Positions 57,301 through 63,646 of a DNA stretch of 64,000 bases are shown here, piece after piece (within the stretch, counting starts at the first letter, position 1; each line of letters starts with the position of its first letter). This DNA is from Todiramphus chloris collaris (lineage: Eukaryota; Chordata; Aves; Coraciiformes; Alcedinidae). Below the pieces are notes generated by a model that was not told the DNA's origin, did no database searches, and saw only the letters and a program-made list of their open reading frames with translations. The position numbers and the translations under genes are program-made. The stretch covers positions 9,930,592-9,994,591 of the forward strand of contig JANVCC010000030.1 in the NCBI GenBank assembly GCA_025345505.1. Reading direction: 5' to 3'.

Positions 57301-60268
57301 CATCTTAAAATGTACTAGTTCAGGTCTATTCCAGAAATACTTCTGTACTCATGGAAAAACCTGTGGGGTTTTGTTAGACCAAACTTGAAGACAGAACAGG
57401 AAATAGGAGTTGCCTGTAAAAGCATGTTTTTGTAATACTAAATGGGATCAAGTAAATGTTGATTTCTTTTTTAAAAAAGACCAGAACAAGAAAGTGTTCA
57501 CTGGTCACGAAGACTGGACTTGGAAATAAAAGCTTATGTAACACTGGCAGTGAAATGTAGAATTTTATTAAGGTGAAGACGTCTCAGTATCCTAATTGTT
57601 TCAGAAAACTCTAGTGCTGAAAGTTCAGCGCATATTCTGCACAGTTTTAACACGTGGCTCCTTTTTGCATTATGTAGGGATAAATGCAACTGCTTCTCGT
57701 ACACAGCTACATGTGCAAAGTTAAGAACTGAGTTTTGCAGTATGCAAAAATAGACATCTTTTCTGCACATAGAAAATGCACTCTGCCTTAAATACCATCA
57801 TTGCATTTATCTGGACTCCTTGAACAAATACAACATAGTATGTTTTTGGCTGCTTGCTAGAAATCAATCTAGTTATCAATTGCATGTAACTTAAAATCAG
57901 TGATGAAATCTGTTGCAAACAATTGAGGTGGTGCCTGTTAAATTGCAGTCGGTATGTGCTGTGGTCTTGCTTTTTGGATGTGTTTCTTTAGGAATGTTTC
58001 AAGCCAGCAAAACCATTTTAATGTGTTCCTTCCCTGCCAACAGTTATATCAGTCAGCCAAAGCACAGAAAAACAAAACACTATTCCTGTTGAATTTTAGT
58101 GCTGTGGTTTTCCCCTCCATTAGACACAAAGCTCTGCGTCTCTTTATGCCATTTTCATGCTACTCATGACATTAGAAACAACTACATTCTCAAAGTAGTT
58201 TGGCTTGAATTGCCCTTGGTTCTCCTATTCTAGGTGAACCACAACTTGTCCTTCAGGGTTTTTCTTGGCTGCAACTATAAAGGATGTCCTTCCCTGCCTT
58301 CCCACACTGCTAATAGCCTTTCCATCAGTGTCCACTGGTAGGATCCTTTAGTTAAGGCTTCACTTCAGGAGTGGACAGGGTTTTTTTTTTTTATTACAAC
58401 CAAGAATCTTGTGAGACTTGAAGCATTCTGCCCCTTTTTAATAAAAAGTTGTGATGTTTGCAGCACTTTTCCCTTCAGCAGTGAATCATCAGTGTGCAGT
58501 ATTGGCACCCATCTACATTTTGTCCCTTGGATATCTTGATACCAGTTAATAAATCATTTTATTTGTTCTGTGCTTGCACATGAATGGATTGGATTTTCTC
58601 ATCCCCTTAAGTTCCTTTTGACAAGTATTGTCGGCTGAATGTGTTGAATGCTGATCCAGCTGTCAGGTTTACTTAGACAAAATCTTTATTTTTCTTGTGA
58701 GTCCTACTTCTGAACATATATTCAAACAATACAGATGACTAATTTAAAAATTGATGGTTTCATTCACTCTGCTCTTCTGAACCTTCGAGTTTCACAGGAA
58801 TTCTGTGTAGTATTTTGAAGAGGTAAAATGTAATTAAAATTTTTTTTTTCAAAACAGTGTTTAACATTTCTTACATTTGTTAAGTATTTTGAAATGTCAT
58901 GCTGAAAAAAAGACGCAGTAAATGTGTGGGGTTTTTTAGCACTTAAAATATTGGTGCACTGAGATTTAATTTTAGTTCAACTTAACACCTATTCTGTGAT
59001 TCTTAATTGTTCCTATTCAAGACATATTACTGTCATGTTGAACTTGGGTACACGAAAACCTTTCTTACGCCGTGTAGTTTTACTTATGACTGATTTTCTG
59101 GAATGTCTGAAGGAGCTCTCAGAATTGAGTATGTTCTGTTGTACACTGTTTCCTTTTAGTGGGCCTTCGGAGTGACGCTGTGGGAGCTCATGACTTTAGG
59201 ACAGACTCCCTATGTCGATATCGACCCCTTTGAGATGGCTGCTTATTTGAAGGACGGCTATCGAATAGCTCAGCCCATCAACTGCCCTGATGAACTGTAA
59301 GTGCATGTTTTGGAGACAGGTTAGAGTCTGTTTTGTAAGCAGCATGTTAAGCCAGCCTTATCAATGGAAGAGATGAGTTTGCCTTTCCCTGCCTCTCCAT
59401 TCTGCCTTTGAGACAAACCCTTGTAGAGGTATTTGCCTGACTTCAGTAACCTGTGGTGGGGAACTCGGGCTAAAATTAAATGCTGCTACTTGTTCCTGTT
59501 GTTGAGTTTCATTTAATCCCAACTCGACTCTTTTCCTCATTCTGACACACAGGAGTAATGGAGTTAATCTGCAAGTTGGGAGTCAGAAGGCAAAGGGGCC
59601 GAGGGTTTTCATCTTAGTGTTCTTGGGGCTGCAATGTAGGTTTGTAGGTAGAGTGAATCTCTCTTGTCTCAGTAGGAGTACCGAGAAGTACTGTATGTCA
59701 TGTAGCTAAATGGCAGTGCTTGCTTGAGGTGTTTTTTCATAATCCTGATGTTATATAGGAGAATGCAAGTGCACAGGCACTACCTTCCGCCTCCTGTGTT
59801 CTTCCACGTTCCCTTCCTGTAAACAAGCTACCACAGAAATAAACACTTTGAACTCTGCTTTTACAATAGTTGAGCAATTTCCGATGAACTATGTATTACT
59901 TCCTCCTGGATTGCCTCTGACTCATATCCTAAATCAAACCAACACTTCCAGTCACAGAACATTTATTGATCATTCCAGATGTCTGTCTTCTGAAAAAATT
60001 GTTCAGGATTGTGCCTCAGAAGATACAGGTTTCCTTTTCCTTTTCTCCTTCCAGTCAGCAGGTTTTCTAGTGGCAAGTGCTGTTTTTCACTTTCAGGTTG
60101 AGACTGTGGTCACTTGACTTCTTTTCTCATGTCTTCCATTTGTCTTTGTCTTGCAGGTTTGCTGTGATGGCCTGCTGTTGGGCCCTAGATCCTGAAGAAA
60201 GACCCAAGTTTCAGCAGCTGGTGCAATGTCTAACTGAATTCCATGCAGCGTTGGGAGCCTATGTCTGA
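2..60268 (+). CDS. RYK: RYK, receptor-like tyrosine (pseudo)kinase, 15 coding exons, 5' end cut by window
   Basis: Single-pass Wnt co-receptor at the cell surface; the family binds Wnts (notably Wnt5a) through an extracellular WIF domain and acts in axon guidance and planar polarity. Joined exons: 2-260, 17666-17787, 19579-19678, 20884-21018, 23152-23208, 24369-24513, 28099-28199, 30780-30905, 34392-34478, 49011-49080, 50671-50803, 52534-52643, 55536-55695, 59160-59296, 60157-60268 (1854 nt, 617 residues plus TGA). Counting from base 2: hydrophobic leader about 33-50, WIF domain about 73-205 with C168 and C203, sequons at N148, N183, N187, N191 and N219, KRRK at 198-201, membrane span about 238-260, kinase-like domain about 340-611 with K374, H473-K474-D475 and D493-N494-A495, final GAYV. 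Human RYK is about 607-610 residues, so nearly all is present. DNA instead of DFG and the altered glycine loop identify RYK rather than an active kinase. No in-frame ATG is present, so the start lies at or just left of the edge. Confidence 0.97.
315..372 (+). promoter_or_regulatory. G-run cluster with G-quadruplex potential, start of intron 1
   Basis: At least seven runs of three or more G occur within 58 bases (315-319, 325-328, 331-334, 336-339, 344-347, 351-354, 358-362), separated by short spacers. They lie on the non-template strand just after the first donor. This matches the G4 pattern of four G-runs with loops of at most seven bases. Such blocks near human gene starts are associated with G4 and R-loop formation; activity here is inference. 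Confidence 0.6.
4761..5235 (-). mobile_element. CR1 LINE 3'-end fragment (antisense)
   Basis: Read on the minus strand this is the end of a CR1 LINE. On the + strand it opens with the reverse complement of the CR1 3' end (aggctggcagggacc, then gtcatctggtccaacc) and continues through the stretch for the last ORF2 codons and 3' UTR (gactctgccacctctg, cagtagctccatg). No intact reading frame remains, and divergence from the remembered consensus is considerable, suggesting an old copy. The 5' boundary near 5235 is approximate. Confidence 0.85.
7745..7790. repeat. T tract followed by 25-base C homopolymer
   Basis: Eleven T (7745-7755), a short C/T spacer, then an unbroken run of 25 C at 7766-7790. 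The minus strand is therefore a long G tract. Runs of this length are polymorphic and error-prone in sequencing, so the exact count should not be trusted. Confidence 0.95.
8195..8246. repeat. 26-bp tandem duplication, two copies
   Basis: The unit at 8195-8220 (agcaggttgataaactagaa and six more bases) is followed at once by 8221-8246, which differs at two positions. It is a simple local duplication in intron 1 with no coding role. Confidence 0.9.
15935..15975 (+). mobile_element. Short CR1 3'-tail remnant
   Basis: About 40 bases resemble the CR1 terminus: ggtcttttccaacctaacc followed by a degraded attctttgatttg in place of the ATTCTATGATTC-type end. Too short to place in a subfamily. Confidence 0.55.
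17666..17787 (+). CDS. RYK: RYK exon 2: WIF domain
   Basis: 122 bases between TTACAG and GTAAGT. After completing the split Gly codon it adds 40 codons, beginning [12 protein letters not shown] and ending WHVKSK. This is the N-terminal half of the WIF fold and is nearly collinear with mammalian RYK. No cysteine is encoded here. The exon ends on a codon boundary. Confidence 0.97.
17788..19578 (+). other. RYK: RYK intron 2
   Basis: 1791 bases, GTAAGT to TTACAG, phase 0. AT-rich with short T runs near 18380 and 19255. I see no repeat family, RNA gene or conserved motif. Confidence 0.9.
19579..19678 (+). CDS. RYK: RYK exon 3: WIF domain
   Basis: 100 bases encoding 33 codons ([20 protein letters not shown] through EVPRTLS) plus one base of a Val codon. 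The N-I-S at residues 148-150 is a likely N-glycosylation sequon. Human RYK has VLAMDMPQ where this reads PMAMAMPQ, an ordinary lineage difference. Confidence 0.97.
19679..20883 (+). other. RYK: RYK intron 3
   Basis: 1205 bases, GTAAAC to TTGCAG, phase 1. It has an imperfect local repeat around 19950-20000 (ccataaggttccc occurs twice) but otherwise nothing recognisable. AT-rich. Confidence 0.9.
20884..21018 (+). CDS. RYK: RYK exon 4: end of WIF domain and tetrabasic site
   Basis: 135 bases giving [10 protein letters not shown] to KRRKMCYK (residues 162-205). It carries the WIF cysteines C168 and C203, three sequons (N183-L-T, N187-S-S, N191-I-T), and KRRK at 198-201, the position of the extracellular tetrabasic cleavage motif known in RYK. 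It ends with one base of a Lys codon before GTAAGA. Confidence 0.97.
21540..21582. repeat. A/C-rich simple tract
   Basis: Short stretch of A runs punctuated by C (caaaaaacaacaaacaaacc type) directly beside the 3' side of the antisense CR1 fragment. Confidence 0.75.
21585..21870 (-). mobile_element. CR1 LINE fragment (antisense), end of ORF2
   Basis: The minus strand encodes [20 protein letters not shown] and then [17 protein letters not shown], the typical CR1 ORF2 C-terminal block (consensus [19 protein letters not shown], then [13 protein letters not shown]). The + strand shows ctccagggatggtggctccac, the reverse complement of the CR1 3' region. A diverged partial copy, with boundaries good to about 20 bases. 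Confidence 0.88.
22056..22172. repeat. A/C-rich low-complexity tract
   Basis: Over 100 bases built almost entirely of A runs and CA/CC interruptions, including (AAAC)n stretches. Low complexity, strand-asymmetric, non-coding. Chance open frames on the minus strand here are artefacts of the composition. Confidence 0.9.
23152..23208 (+). CDS. RYK: RYK exon 5: extracellular stalk
   Basis: 57 bases, the smallest exon. It encodes [18 protein letters not shown] between two split codons (Lys and Phe). This membrane-proximal stalk is the least conserved part of the protein: human has LEEVKTSALDKNTSRTI in this place. One sequon, N219-S-S. Splice sites TTTAG and GTAAGT are clear. Confidence 0.95.
23209..24368 (+). 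other. RYK: RYK intron 5
   Basis: 1160 bases, phase 1, GTAAGT to TTTCAG. A T/A tract lies near 23408-23425. I recognise no repeat family or gene. Confidence 0.9.
24369..24513 (+). CDS. RYK: RYK exon 6: transmembrane segment
   Basis: 145 bases encoding [13 protein letters not shown], then the hydrophobic span [20 protein letters not shown] (about residues 238-260), then [12 protein letters not shown] on the cytoplasmic side. The span and flanks match mammalian RYK almost residue for residue. In this family the segment is a gamma-secretase substrate that releases the intracellular domain. Ends with two bases of a Ser codon before GTATGT. Confidence 0.98.
24514..28098 (+). other. RYK: RYK intron 6
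   Basis: 3585 bases, phase 2. Mostly unremarkable AT-rich DNA. Between about 26365 and 27100 there is a weak protein-like signal that may be a very old retroelement remnant, listed separately. No RNA gene seen. Confidence 0.88.
26365..27100 (+). mobile_element. Possible very old LINE-like remnant
   Basis: A Lys-rich frame at 26365-26559 ([20 protein letters not shown], then SEKNQKTHK) faintly resembles the linker between endonuclease and reverse transcriptase in CR1/L2-group ORF2. Downstream to about 27100 the sequence has the dispersed-fragment feel of a decayed element, but no RT motif can be aligned with confidence. Could equally be chance. Confidence 0.2.
28099..28199 (+). CDS. RYK: RYK exon 7: juxtamembrane Ser/Thr-rich region
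   Basis: 101 bases encoding [20 protein letters not shown] and [13 protein letters not shown]. The Ser/Thr-rich cytoplasmic juxtamembrane stretch is highly conserved (human [20 protein letters not shown]). Donor: the exon ends at 28199 and GTAAGT starts at 28200. Confidence 0.97.
28200..30779 (+). other. RYK: RYK intron 7
   Basis: 2580 bases, phase 1. It has a short CR1 tail at about 29425-29510 and A-rich tracts near 29640 and 29770. Nothing else recognised. Confidence 0.9.
29425..29510 (-). mobile_element. Short CR1 3'-tail remnant (antisense)
   Basis: agaatcatagaatcatttag is the reverse complement of the CR1 terminal ATTCTATGATTCT repeat, followed by ggttgcaaaagacttt, the usual next block in decayed form. 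Only the last part of the element remains. Confidence 0.75.
30780..30905 (+). CDS. RYK: RYK exon 8: juxtamembrane region and start of kinase-like domain
   Basis: 126 bases encoding [20 protein letters not shown], then [17 protein letters not shown]. The last residues enter the glycine-loop strand, where active kinases have G-x-G-x-x-G. Here the first Gly of the loop is replaced by Gln (QEGTFGR, completed in exon 9), as in other RYKs. Confidence 0.97.
31259..31323. repeat. A/C-rich low-complexity tract
   Basis: Runs of A broken by C groups, including an internal run of about nine C. Simple sequence with no coding value. Confidence 0.85.
31514..31782 (+). mobile_element. Candidate solo LTR of an endogenous retrovirus (fossil)
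   Basis: About 265 bases opening TGTTGTAGG, with CAACA at 31775-31779 as the inverted partner of TGTTG. Inside are two CCAAT-type boxes, a TATA-like tatacaaaa, and a downstream pyrimidine-rich stretch, the order expected in an LTR. ATAGG precedes the element and recurs at 31783-31787, a possible 5-bp target duplication, although it sits three bases past CAACA. No internal retroviral region is seen. Family unknown; orientation is inferred from the box order. A decayed fossil if the call is right. Confidence 0.4.
31960..32010 (+). mobile_element. Short CR1 3'-tail remnant
   Basis: ggttggattagatgatcctt and gaggtctcttccaacctgg, then attttatgatgg, reproduce the CR1 3' terminus in sense orientation. 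Only the last 50 or so bases are present. Confidence 0.85.
33965..33999. repeat. (AAAC)n microsatellite
   Basis: A few tandem AAAC units followed by an A run within intron 8. Confidence 0.85.
34392..34478 (+). CDS. RYK: RYK exon 9: kinase N-lobe with VAIK-type lysine
   Basis: 87 bases encoding [20 protein letters not shown], then QVFVKTVK. K374 in VFVK corresponds to the ATP-anchoring lysine, retained here. The glycine-loop residues G349, T350, F351, G352 and R353 straddle the exon 8/9 junction. Acceptor CCATAG, donor GTATGC. Confidence 0.97.
34905..34977. repeat. Degenerate direct repeats around ctactgctaaagca
   Basis: Three or four imperfect copies of an approximately 14-base unit (ctactgctaaagca) lie directly upstream of the sense CR1 copy. 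Local slippage-type repeat. Confidence 0.7.
34974..35968 (+). mobile_element. CR1 LINE, 3' 1 kb, sense orientation
   Basis: Contains the last part of CR1 ORF2 in two frames. 35133-35340 reads [20 protein letters not shown], then [18 protein letters not shown]. 35383-35630 reads [20 protein letters not shown], then [16 protein letters not shown] and [17 protein letters not shown]. The frame change lies near 35350, where a segment present in relatives (for example in the copy at 40134) is missing. The 3' end is canonical: gatgatctttttggtccctt, then ccaacccctaacaatcgatg. 5'-truncated as is usual for CR1. Good preservation suggests a moderately young copy. Confidence 0.95.
36091..36136. repeat. 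TA-rich simple tract
   Basis: Alternating catata/tatata units, about 46 bases, of microsatellite type. Confidence 0.8.
38920..39415 (-). mobile_element. CR1 LINE 3' fragment (antisense) with internal A-rich expansion
   Basis: Opens on the + strand with ataatcatttgggctggaag and ggcctttaaagaacatctag, the reverse complement of a CR1 end. It goes on through the 3' UTR and last ORF2 codons to about 39415 (tggacatagtactgcag). It is interrupted at 39105-39152 by a run of 16 A and an A/C-rich stretch, probably slippage at a short A tract. A decayed copy with no frame left. Confidence 0.88.
39501..39963 (-). mobile_element. Solo LTR of an avian endogenous retrovirus (fossil)
   Basis: A 463-base element with TG...CA ends. 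Read on the minus strand it opens TGTCCTGGGTTTGGC, has a TATA box (TATATAAG, reverse complement of 39818-39825) after a U3-like segment, then an R/U5-like part, and ends AAACCACAACA. It resembles, from memory, an LTR family common in neoavian genomes and is related at its U5 end to the copies at 62489 and 63647. No internal genes are attached, so it is a solo LTR. I could not find convincing flanking duplications. Antisense to RYK. Class (ERVL- or ERVK-like) uncertain; age probably tens of millions of years by inference. Confidence 0.78.
40134..40833 (-). mobile_element. CR1 LINE 3' 700 bases (antisense)
   Basis: The minus strand encodes [20 protein letters not shown], then [20 protein letters not shown] and [20 protein letters not shown]. 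Further on it gives [20 protein letters not shown] and [20 protein letters not shown], the familiar C-terminal end of CR1 ORF2. The + strand starts ccatagaatcctggaatgg and ggttggaagggacct, the reverse complement of the CR1 terminus. Well preserved but broken into at least two frames; 5'-truncated. Confidence 0.95.
43986..44026. other. Hairpin with 16-bp arms in intron 9
   Basis: Left arm 43986-44001 (cttgtggactttgtca) pairs with right arm 44011-44026 (tgacaaagcccacaag) with one mismatch, around a 9-base loop. The stem can extend about two more pairs using a wobble. No flanking target duplication or known family is apparent. It is shorter than a typical pre-miRNA stem. Confidence 0.6.
48270..48300. 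repeat. G run followed by GGAC-type repeat
   Basis: A run of eight G, then acggacggacggatggac units, a short tetranucleotide microsatellite. Confidence 0.85.
49011..49080 (+). CDS. RYK: RYK exon 10: kinase N-lobe, alpha-C region
   Basis: 70 bases encoding [20 protein letters not shown] and HH between split Asp and Arg codons. It corresponds to the alpha-C helix region; the E in SEVQ is the candidate for the helix-C glutamate. Acceptor TAATCAG after a T-rich tract, donor GTAAGC. Confidence 0.96.
49081..50670 (+). other. RYK: RYK intron 10
   Basis: 1590 bases, phase 2. It has a T run and AT-only tract at 50275-50335. No other element recognised. Confidence 0.9.
50275..50335. repeat. AT-only tract in intron 10
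   Basis: About 60 bases of almost pure A/T (atatata and aataat units), a simple low-complexity region. Confidence 0.85.
50671..50803 (+). CDS. RYK: RYK exon 11: kinase hinge and start of C-lobe
   Basis: 133 bases encoding [20 protein letters not shown], then [20 protein letters not shown] and NNPQ. It covers strands beta-4/5 and the hinge ([10 protein letters not shown], where active kinases often have an E-Y/F-M hinge). It ends on a codon boundary before GTACAC. Confidence 0.97.
50804..52533 (+). other. RYK: RYK intron 11
   Basis: 1730 bases, phase 0. An A-rich tract at 51059-51105 (A runs with CC interruptions). Otherwise AT-rich with no recognised feature. Confidence 0.9.
51059..51105. 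repeat. A-rich low-complexity tract
   Basis: Fourteen or so A followed by further A runs separated by CT, CC or CCCC. Confidence 0.85.
52534..52643 (+). CDS. RYK: RYK exon 12: catalytic-loop region (HKD)
   Basis: 110 bases encoding [20 protein letters not shown], then [16 protein letters not shown]. The catalytic loop HRDLAARN of tyrosine kinases reads HKDLAARN here (residues 473-480), so the aspartate and asparagine are kept and the arginine is lysine. It ends with two bases of a Val codon before GTAAGT. Confidence 0.98.
53151..53218. repeat. Exact 34-bp tandem duplication
   Basis: Unit 53151-53184 (actgctcagagaccattaac and 14 more) is repeated without a mismatch at 53185-53218. Two copies only. 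Perfect identity means a recent event or an assembly artefact. Confidence 0.95.
54004..54022. repeat. 19-base palindrome ccctttgcaatgcaaaggg
   Basis: Two 9-base arms (ccctttgca / tgcaaaggg) around one central base. It could extrude only a tiny hairpin. It contains a sequence one base from an octamer-like site, which is common by chance. Confidence 0.8.
55536..55695 (+). CDS. RYK: RYK exon 13: activation segment with DNA in place of DFG
   Basis: 160 bases encoding [20 protein letters not shown], then [20 protein letters not shown] and [13 protein letters not shown]. The magnesium-binding DFG motif is D493-N494-A495, diagnostic of RYK and the main reason the family is thought catalytically impaired. 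The [11 protein letters not shown]+1 loop and SDV of subdomain IX are intact. Confidence 0.98.
55696..59159 (+). other. RYK: RYK intron 13
   Basis: 3464 bases, phase 0. A 1 kb antisense CR1 remnant fills 56050-57030. The remainder is AT-rich with T/A tracts near 58380 and 58840 and no other recognised element. Confidence 0.88.
56050..57030 (-). mobile_element. Old CR1 LINE remnant including reverse-transcriptase codons (antisense)
   Basis: The minus strand carries degraded CR1 ORF2. [20 protein letters not shown], then [10 protein letters not shown], corresponds to the CR1 block IFERSWRTGEVPEDWKKANV with GNYRPVSLTS, part of the RT fingers. Toward 56400 the + strand reads gataaatccatgctgactg and ccttgctgaaatccaggtg, and toward 56150 gttcaccaggaccaggtcct. 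These are successive reverse-complement landmarks of the same ORF2. Several frames and gaps are present. It reaches further 5' in the element than the other copies in the window and is more diverged, so probably older. Confidence 0.9.
59160..59296 (+). CDS. RYK: RYK exon 14: kinase C-lobe
   Basis: 137 bases encoding [20 protein letters not shown], then [20 protein letters not shown] and [17 protein letters not shown] across the exon 13/14 junction is subdomain IX. Ends with two bases of a Leu codon before GTAAGT. Confidence 0.98.
59297..60156 (+). other. RYK: RYK intron 14
   Basis: 860 bases, phase 2, GTAAGT to TTGCAG. I see nothing else in it; open frames here are chance. Confidence 0.92.
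60157..60268 (+). CDS. RYK: RYK exon 15 (coding part): end of kinase domain and C-terminal tail
   Basis: 112 coding bases giving [20 protein letters not shown], then [16 protein letters not shown] and TGA at 60266-60268. [13 protein letters not shown] is subdomain XI. The final GAYV is identical to mammalian RYK, where the C-terminus is reported to bind a PDZ domain (AF-6/afadin). Confidence 0.98.
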
Positions 60269-62488
60269 AACTGCAGAAGATTCAATTCACTGACTGGGAG
60301 AAGGCGTGGCATACATCTGCAGCTATGTGTCACTTGGACTCACACATGTGATGTGTATAAAGCAACACCAAAGGGAGAAAGCACTTCTTCCAAATCACTG
60401 TGCCTTAGAATGCCTTAGTAGTCTGAGATGTTTTGGTTTTTTTGGTTGGTTTATTTTTTTTGGTGGGTTTTTTTTTTTTGTAAGACCTTGATGTTGAATA
60501 TTTTCTAGATATCACTTTTGCTAAGTTAAATTGAGACCTTTCTATTTGCCATCAGGATTTTTGAAGTGTAGTGATAGTGAACTTAAACACAAGATTTGGA
60601 TGGACTTTGCACTCTTAAAACAGACCTGATTTTTTCTTTTTTTTTTTGAAGGGTATATGGAACTGGTAGCAAAGTGAGGGTAGGGGAAACGCGAAAGCCA
60701 CACTGCAGAAAATTTTCCCTGCTTTTTACAAAATGTTGAAACTGAATCTTTTTGACCAGCTCTGGTGTTTCTACTTGTATGTATCTGGAATAGCTTTTTA
60801 GTATCAACTTCTTCTATTTTTGAGACAACAACACGTTGTGGTTGGATCCACAAGCGGCATCTTCCTTTTTTTAAACCATTCACAAATGTTTTTTTTTTAA
60901 AGCTGGTCTTCAGGATACAATATTTCTTTTTTTTAAAGCAGTAAGTGATTATGTAAAAGTGTTTCCAGTTTACCTCATACAGTGAGTAGTAAAGGTGGGC
61001 TAAAAGGGGTGCCCTTCCTTTCAGATAAAAGGCTGATTTGGTTTTTGAGATGGTTTTATGTGCTAGATAGAGGCCTTCAGAGAAGCTCCAAAGCAGCCCT
61101 TGTGTGGGAGTCTTTCACCTCCGACTTCTGAATTGCGGTTTCTCTTGTTCAGAAAGGTACTGGTTGTTTTTTACGGGCTTTTGTGGCCTGAAATGGGCTT
61201 AAATATATAAATATATATTTGTAAAGACACTTGCAGAGTAAAGAATGTTTTTCTATTACGTCTAACGTGAAAGCTTCGTCCCTCACATTGCCCTGTGTGT
61301 TGGATGCACAGGTTGGTGGTGGTTGGGCTGGCGTTGACGTGACGACAAGGCGGATCGCCTGCCTCCCTCCCTGAAGAACTAGTCCTTGAGACATAGTATA
61401 TTGTCCTGCTGCCTTCTTTAACCCAAATATCCATTCCACCCCAGGTTATTTTGAGTTGAACATTACTTAAGAGGACTGAACAAAGTATTTCGGGAAATTG
61501 TGAGGTGATCAGCCTCAGTAACTTCCATATTCTGTATATAACAAAGTTATTTGTAGAATAACATCCAGTTTCCTAAGTGAGCTGTAGGTTTCATTCTTTA
61601 CAAGGTGGCACCATGAGGCAGATTGCACTTCAGCACAACGTGCAATGTGAAAAATTGCTTTTTGTCTCATACCATCTTCAGAGTAAAGCACCAGTAGCCT
61701 CGAGTGTTTGTGCAGTGAATTGGTTGGGAGTGTTGTCCTGACAGGCTTCGTAGTGATTGTAGCATTTTAGGAGGCTCTGGTCTGCAAGTATGAGCAGCTG
61801 GATTTGGCCGTGTCATGCAGGTGTGCAGCTTTTATTCTTTCCAGACTTCTGAACCTTGATGAAGAAAAATAATCCTTTCTAATGAGTATTGTGTGAGGCA
61901 GAATTTTGTATGGTCTGTTCTCAGTCTGGCAGGCTGACTGTTCACATTGCCGAGATAAAATGGAGCGTCCTTCAAAACACAGGAGCTTTTCCTTTCTTTA
62001 CTTAGGCGTCAGTTATCTGTGGCTTGTGAACCAAGTCTTGCTTTGTCATAGAAGGAAATTTTTTTGCTGGCTCAAGGTTGGGAATTTTATGATGGGCTGT
62101 GTTTGCTTTAATGAATTTAAACTGGCTTCATTTGGTTGGCTTTTGGAGTCACTGCATATGGGGAGAGCAGTAAGGCTTTGGTTGTGTGGACTTCTGTGGT
62201 CTCTTTCCTTTCTGACCCAGGGAAACTACACAATATGGGTACTTGCTTACGACTTGGTTGTTGAAGTTATCAATAGCAGCATTATTCATACCCAGATCTG
62301 TATTATGGTGGGATCTACAGAGGTCAAGGATGTAAGACTTCCTTGAGATTGGAAAGCAGCCCAGGGTGAAAACGGTACATGTATTGTATGTGCTTCACAG
62401 GGTGGAATCACAAGCATACGAGACGTATATCTTGCAAAATCTGTTCCCATCTGATAGGTATCTGAAGTGACATCTAAGCACTACATCT
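60269..62488 (+). other. RYK: RYK 3' UTR and possible downstream DNA (end not placed)
   Basis: Non-coding DNA after the stop, with T-rich tracts (60465-60480, 60640-60650, 60890), AT-rich stretches (61200-61225) and no convincing gene. No AATAAA occurs between the stop and 63077. Variant signals are present (TATAAA near 60357 and 61206, AGTAAA near 61238 and 61682, GATAAA near 61025 and 61957), so the transcript end cannot be fixed by reading. Confidence 0.6.
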
Positions 62489-62982
62489 TGTTATGGTTTA
62501 ACCCAACAGGCAGCTGACCATGCTCACTTCCTGCCCTGCACTGGGACTGGGGAGAGGACTGAGGGGCAGGGCAAAGAAAGAGCAAAATTTGTAGGTTGAA
62601 ATAATACAGTTTAATAGGACAGAAAAGGAGTGGAATAACAATGGTAAAAGAATTAAAATATACAAAAACAAGTGATGCACAATGCAACTGCTCACCACTG
62701 ACTGACTGATGCCTAGCCAGTTCCTGAGCAGTGGCCCCCAGCCAGCTTTCCCTCTGGTTTATGTACCGAGCATTACATCACACAGTATGGAGTGTCCCTT
62801 TGGCCAGTTTGAGTCAGCTGTCCTGGCTTTGTCTCCTCCCGGTTTCTTGTGCCCTGCTCTGTCCCCCAGCCTCCTTGCTGGCAGGGCTGTATGGGAGGCT
62901 GAAGAGCCCTTGACTTAGTGTAAACATGGCTTAGCAACAACTAAATCATCAGTATGTTATAAACATTATTTTTATCCTTAGA
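62489..62982 (-). mobile_element. LTR of an avian endogenous retrovirus (fossil, incomplete)
   Basis: Its + strand starts tgttatggtttaacccaac and runs through cagtttaataggacagaa, tgatgcacaatgcaactgct and catcacacagtatggagtgt to cttagcaacaactaaatcat. These are the landmarks, in reverse complement, of an LTR family I recall as widespread in neoavian birds. On the minus strand ATTAAA-type and TATA-like signals fall in the expected U3-R-U5 order. The U3 end is missing, so it is broken. No internal region attached. It lies downstream of RYK, antisense to it. Confidence 0.82.
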
Positions 62983-63076
62983 GGCAAAAATGAGTAAACC
63001 CTGTGGGATGAGATTGGGCTTGGGAAATTACAGTGCTCCTGTATGAAGGAAAGCCAAAGGAGAGGCTTAGCAGACC

Positions 63077-63082
63077 AATAAA
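63077..63082 (+). promoter_or_regulatory. First canonical AATAAA downstream of RYK
   Basis: The only AATAAA between the RYK stop and the window end, about 2.8 kb downstream and just past the LTR fossil. It may be a distal RYK poly(A) signal or irrelevant. Confidence 0.3.
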
Positions 63083-63646
63083 GGAAAAAGTCTGAGAGTG
63101 ACCCTTGGGAGAGCTAGGTGGAGCAGGTAAAGTAGGTAAGTTGAGCAGGTAAAAGAACAGAAAGCTGTGATTATAGGAAAGGGAGGAGACTTGGAGGATT
63201 ATGGCTTCCAGTTGTTTGGGGATGTGTTTTGTTGGTGTTTTTTTGGGGGGGTGGGGGTGAGGGTAATGCTGGTAGAAAGAAGTTGTCAAGAAAAGTAAAA
63301 GGCAAGAAGTGTTGAGCATTAAGTGCAGGGTGTCATGGAATTCCCTGTGGAGACAGAGGTCAGAGTTGGTTGTTAGAACTTAAAATGGACTAGGGGTCCA
63401 GAGTGAAGGACGGGATCAAGTCATAAAGAGAAAACGCAATGGGAAGAGAGATGGCTGAGAGCAGCCAGTTCATCAACAGTGATGGGTTGGGAGCTGTGGA
63501 GGTGCTAAATAAGGGATATGAAGGAACCTGGAAAGCGATGCTGAGAGAATGCCTGCTCCATGAGTAGTTTTCCATGGAACTTGAGACACCTTGGAGGATC
63601 AAAGCACTCTTCTTGGCTGTCTTGGCCAGCATTAAGTTTAGGTGGT
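63083..63646. other. Intergenic DNA, nothing recognised
   Basis: Purine-rich, with a G run near 63245-63257. No gene, RNA or repeat family identified. Confidence 0.6.

Noticed and set aside
61906-62346. 146-codon open frame downstream of RYK
   Set aside because: Composition looks random (Trp/Cys/Leu-rich, no motif). Likely non-coding 3' UTR or intergenic DNA.
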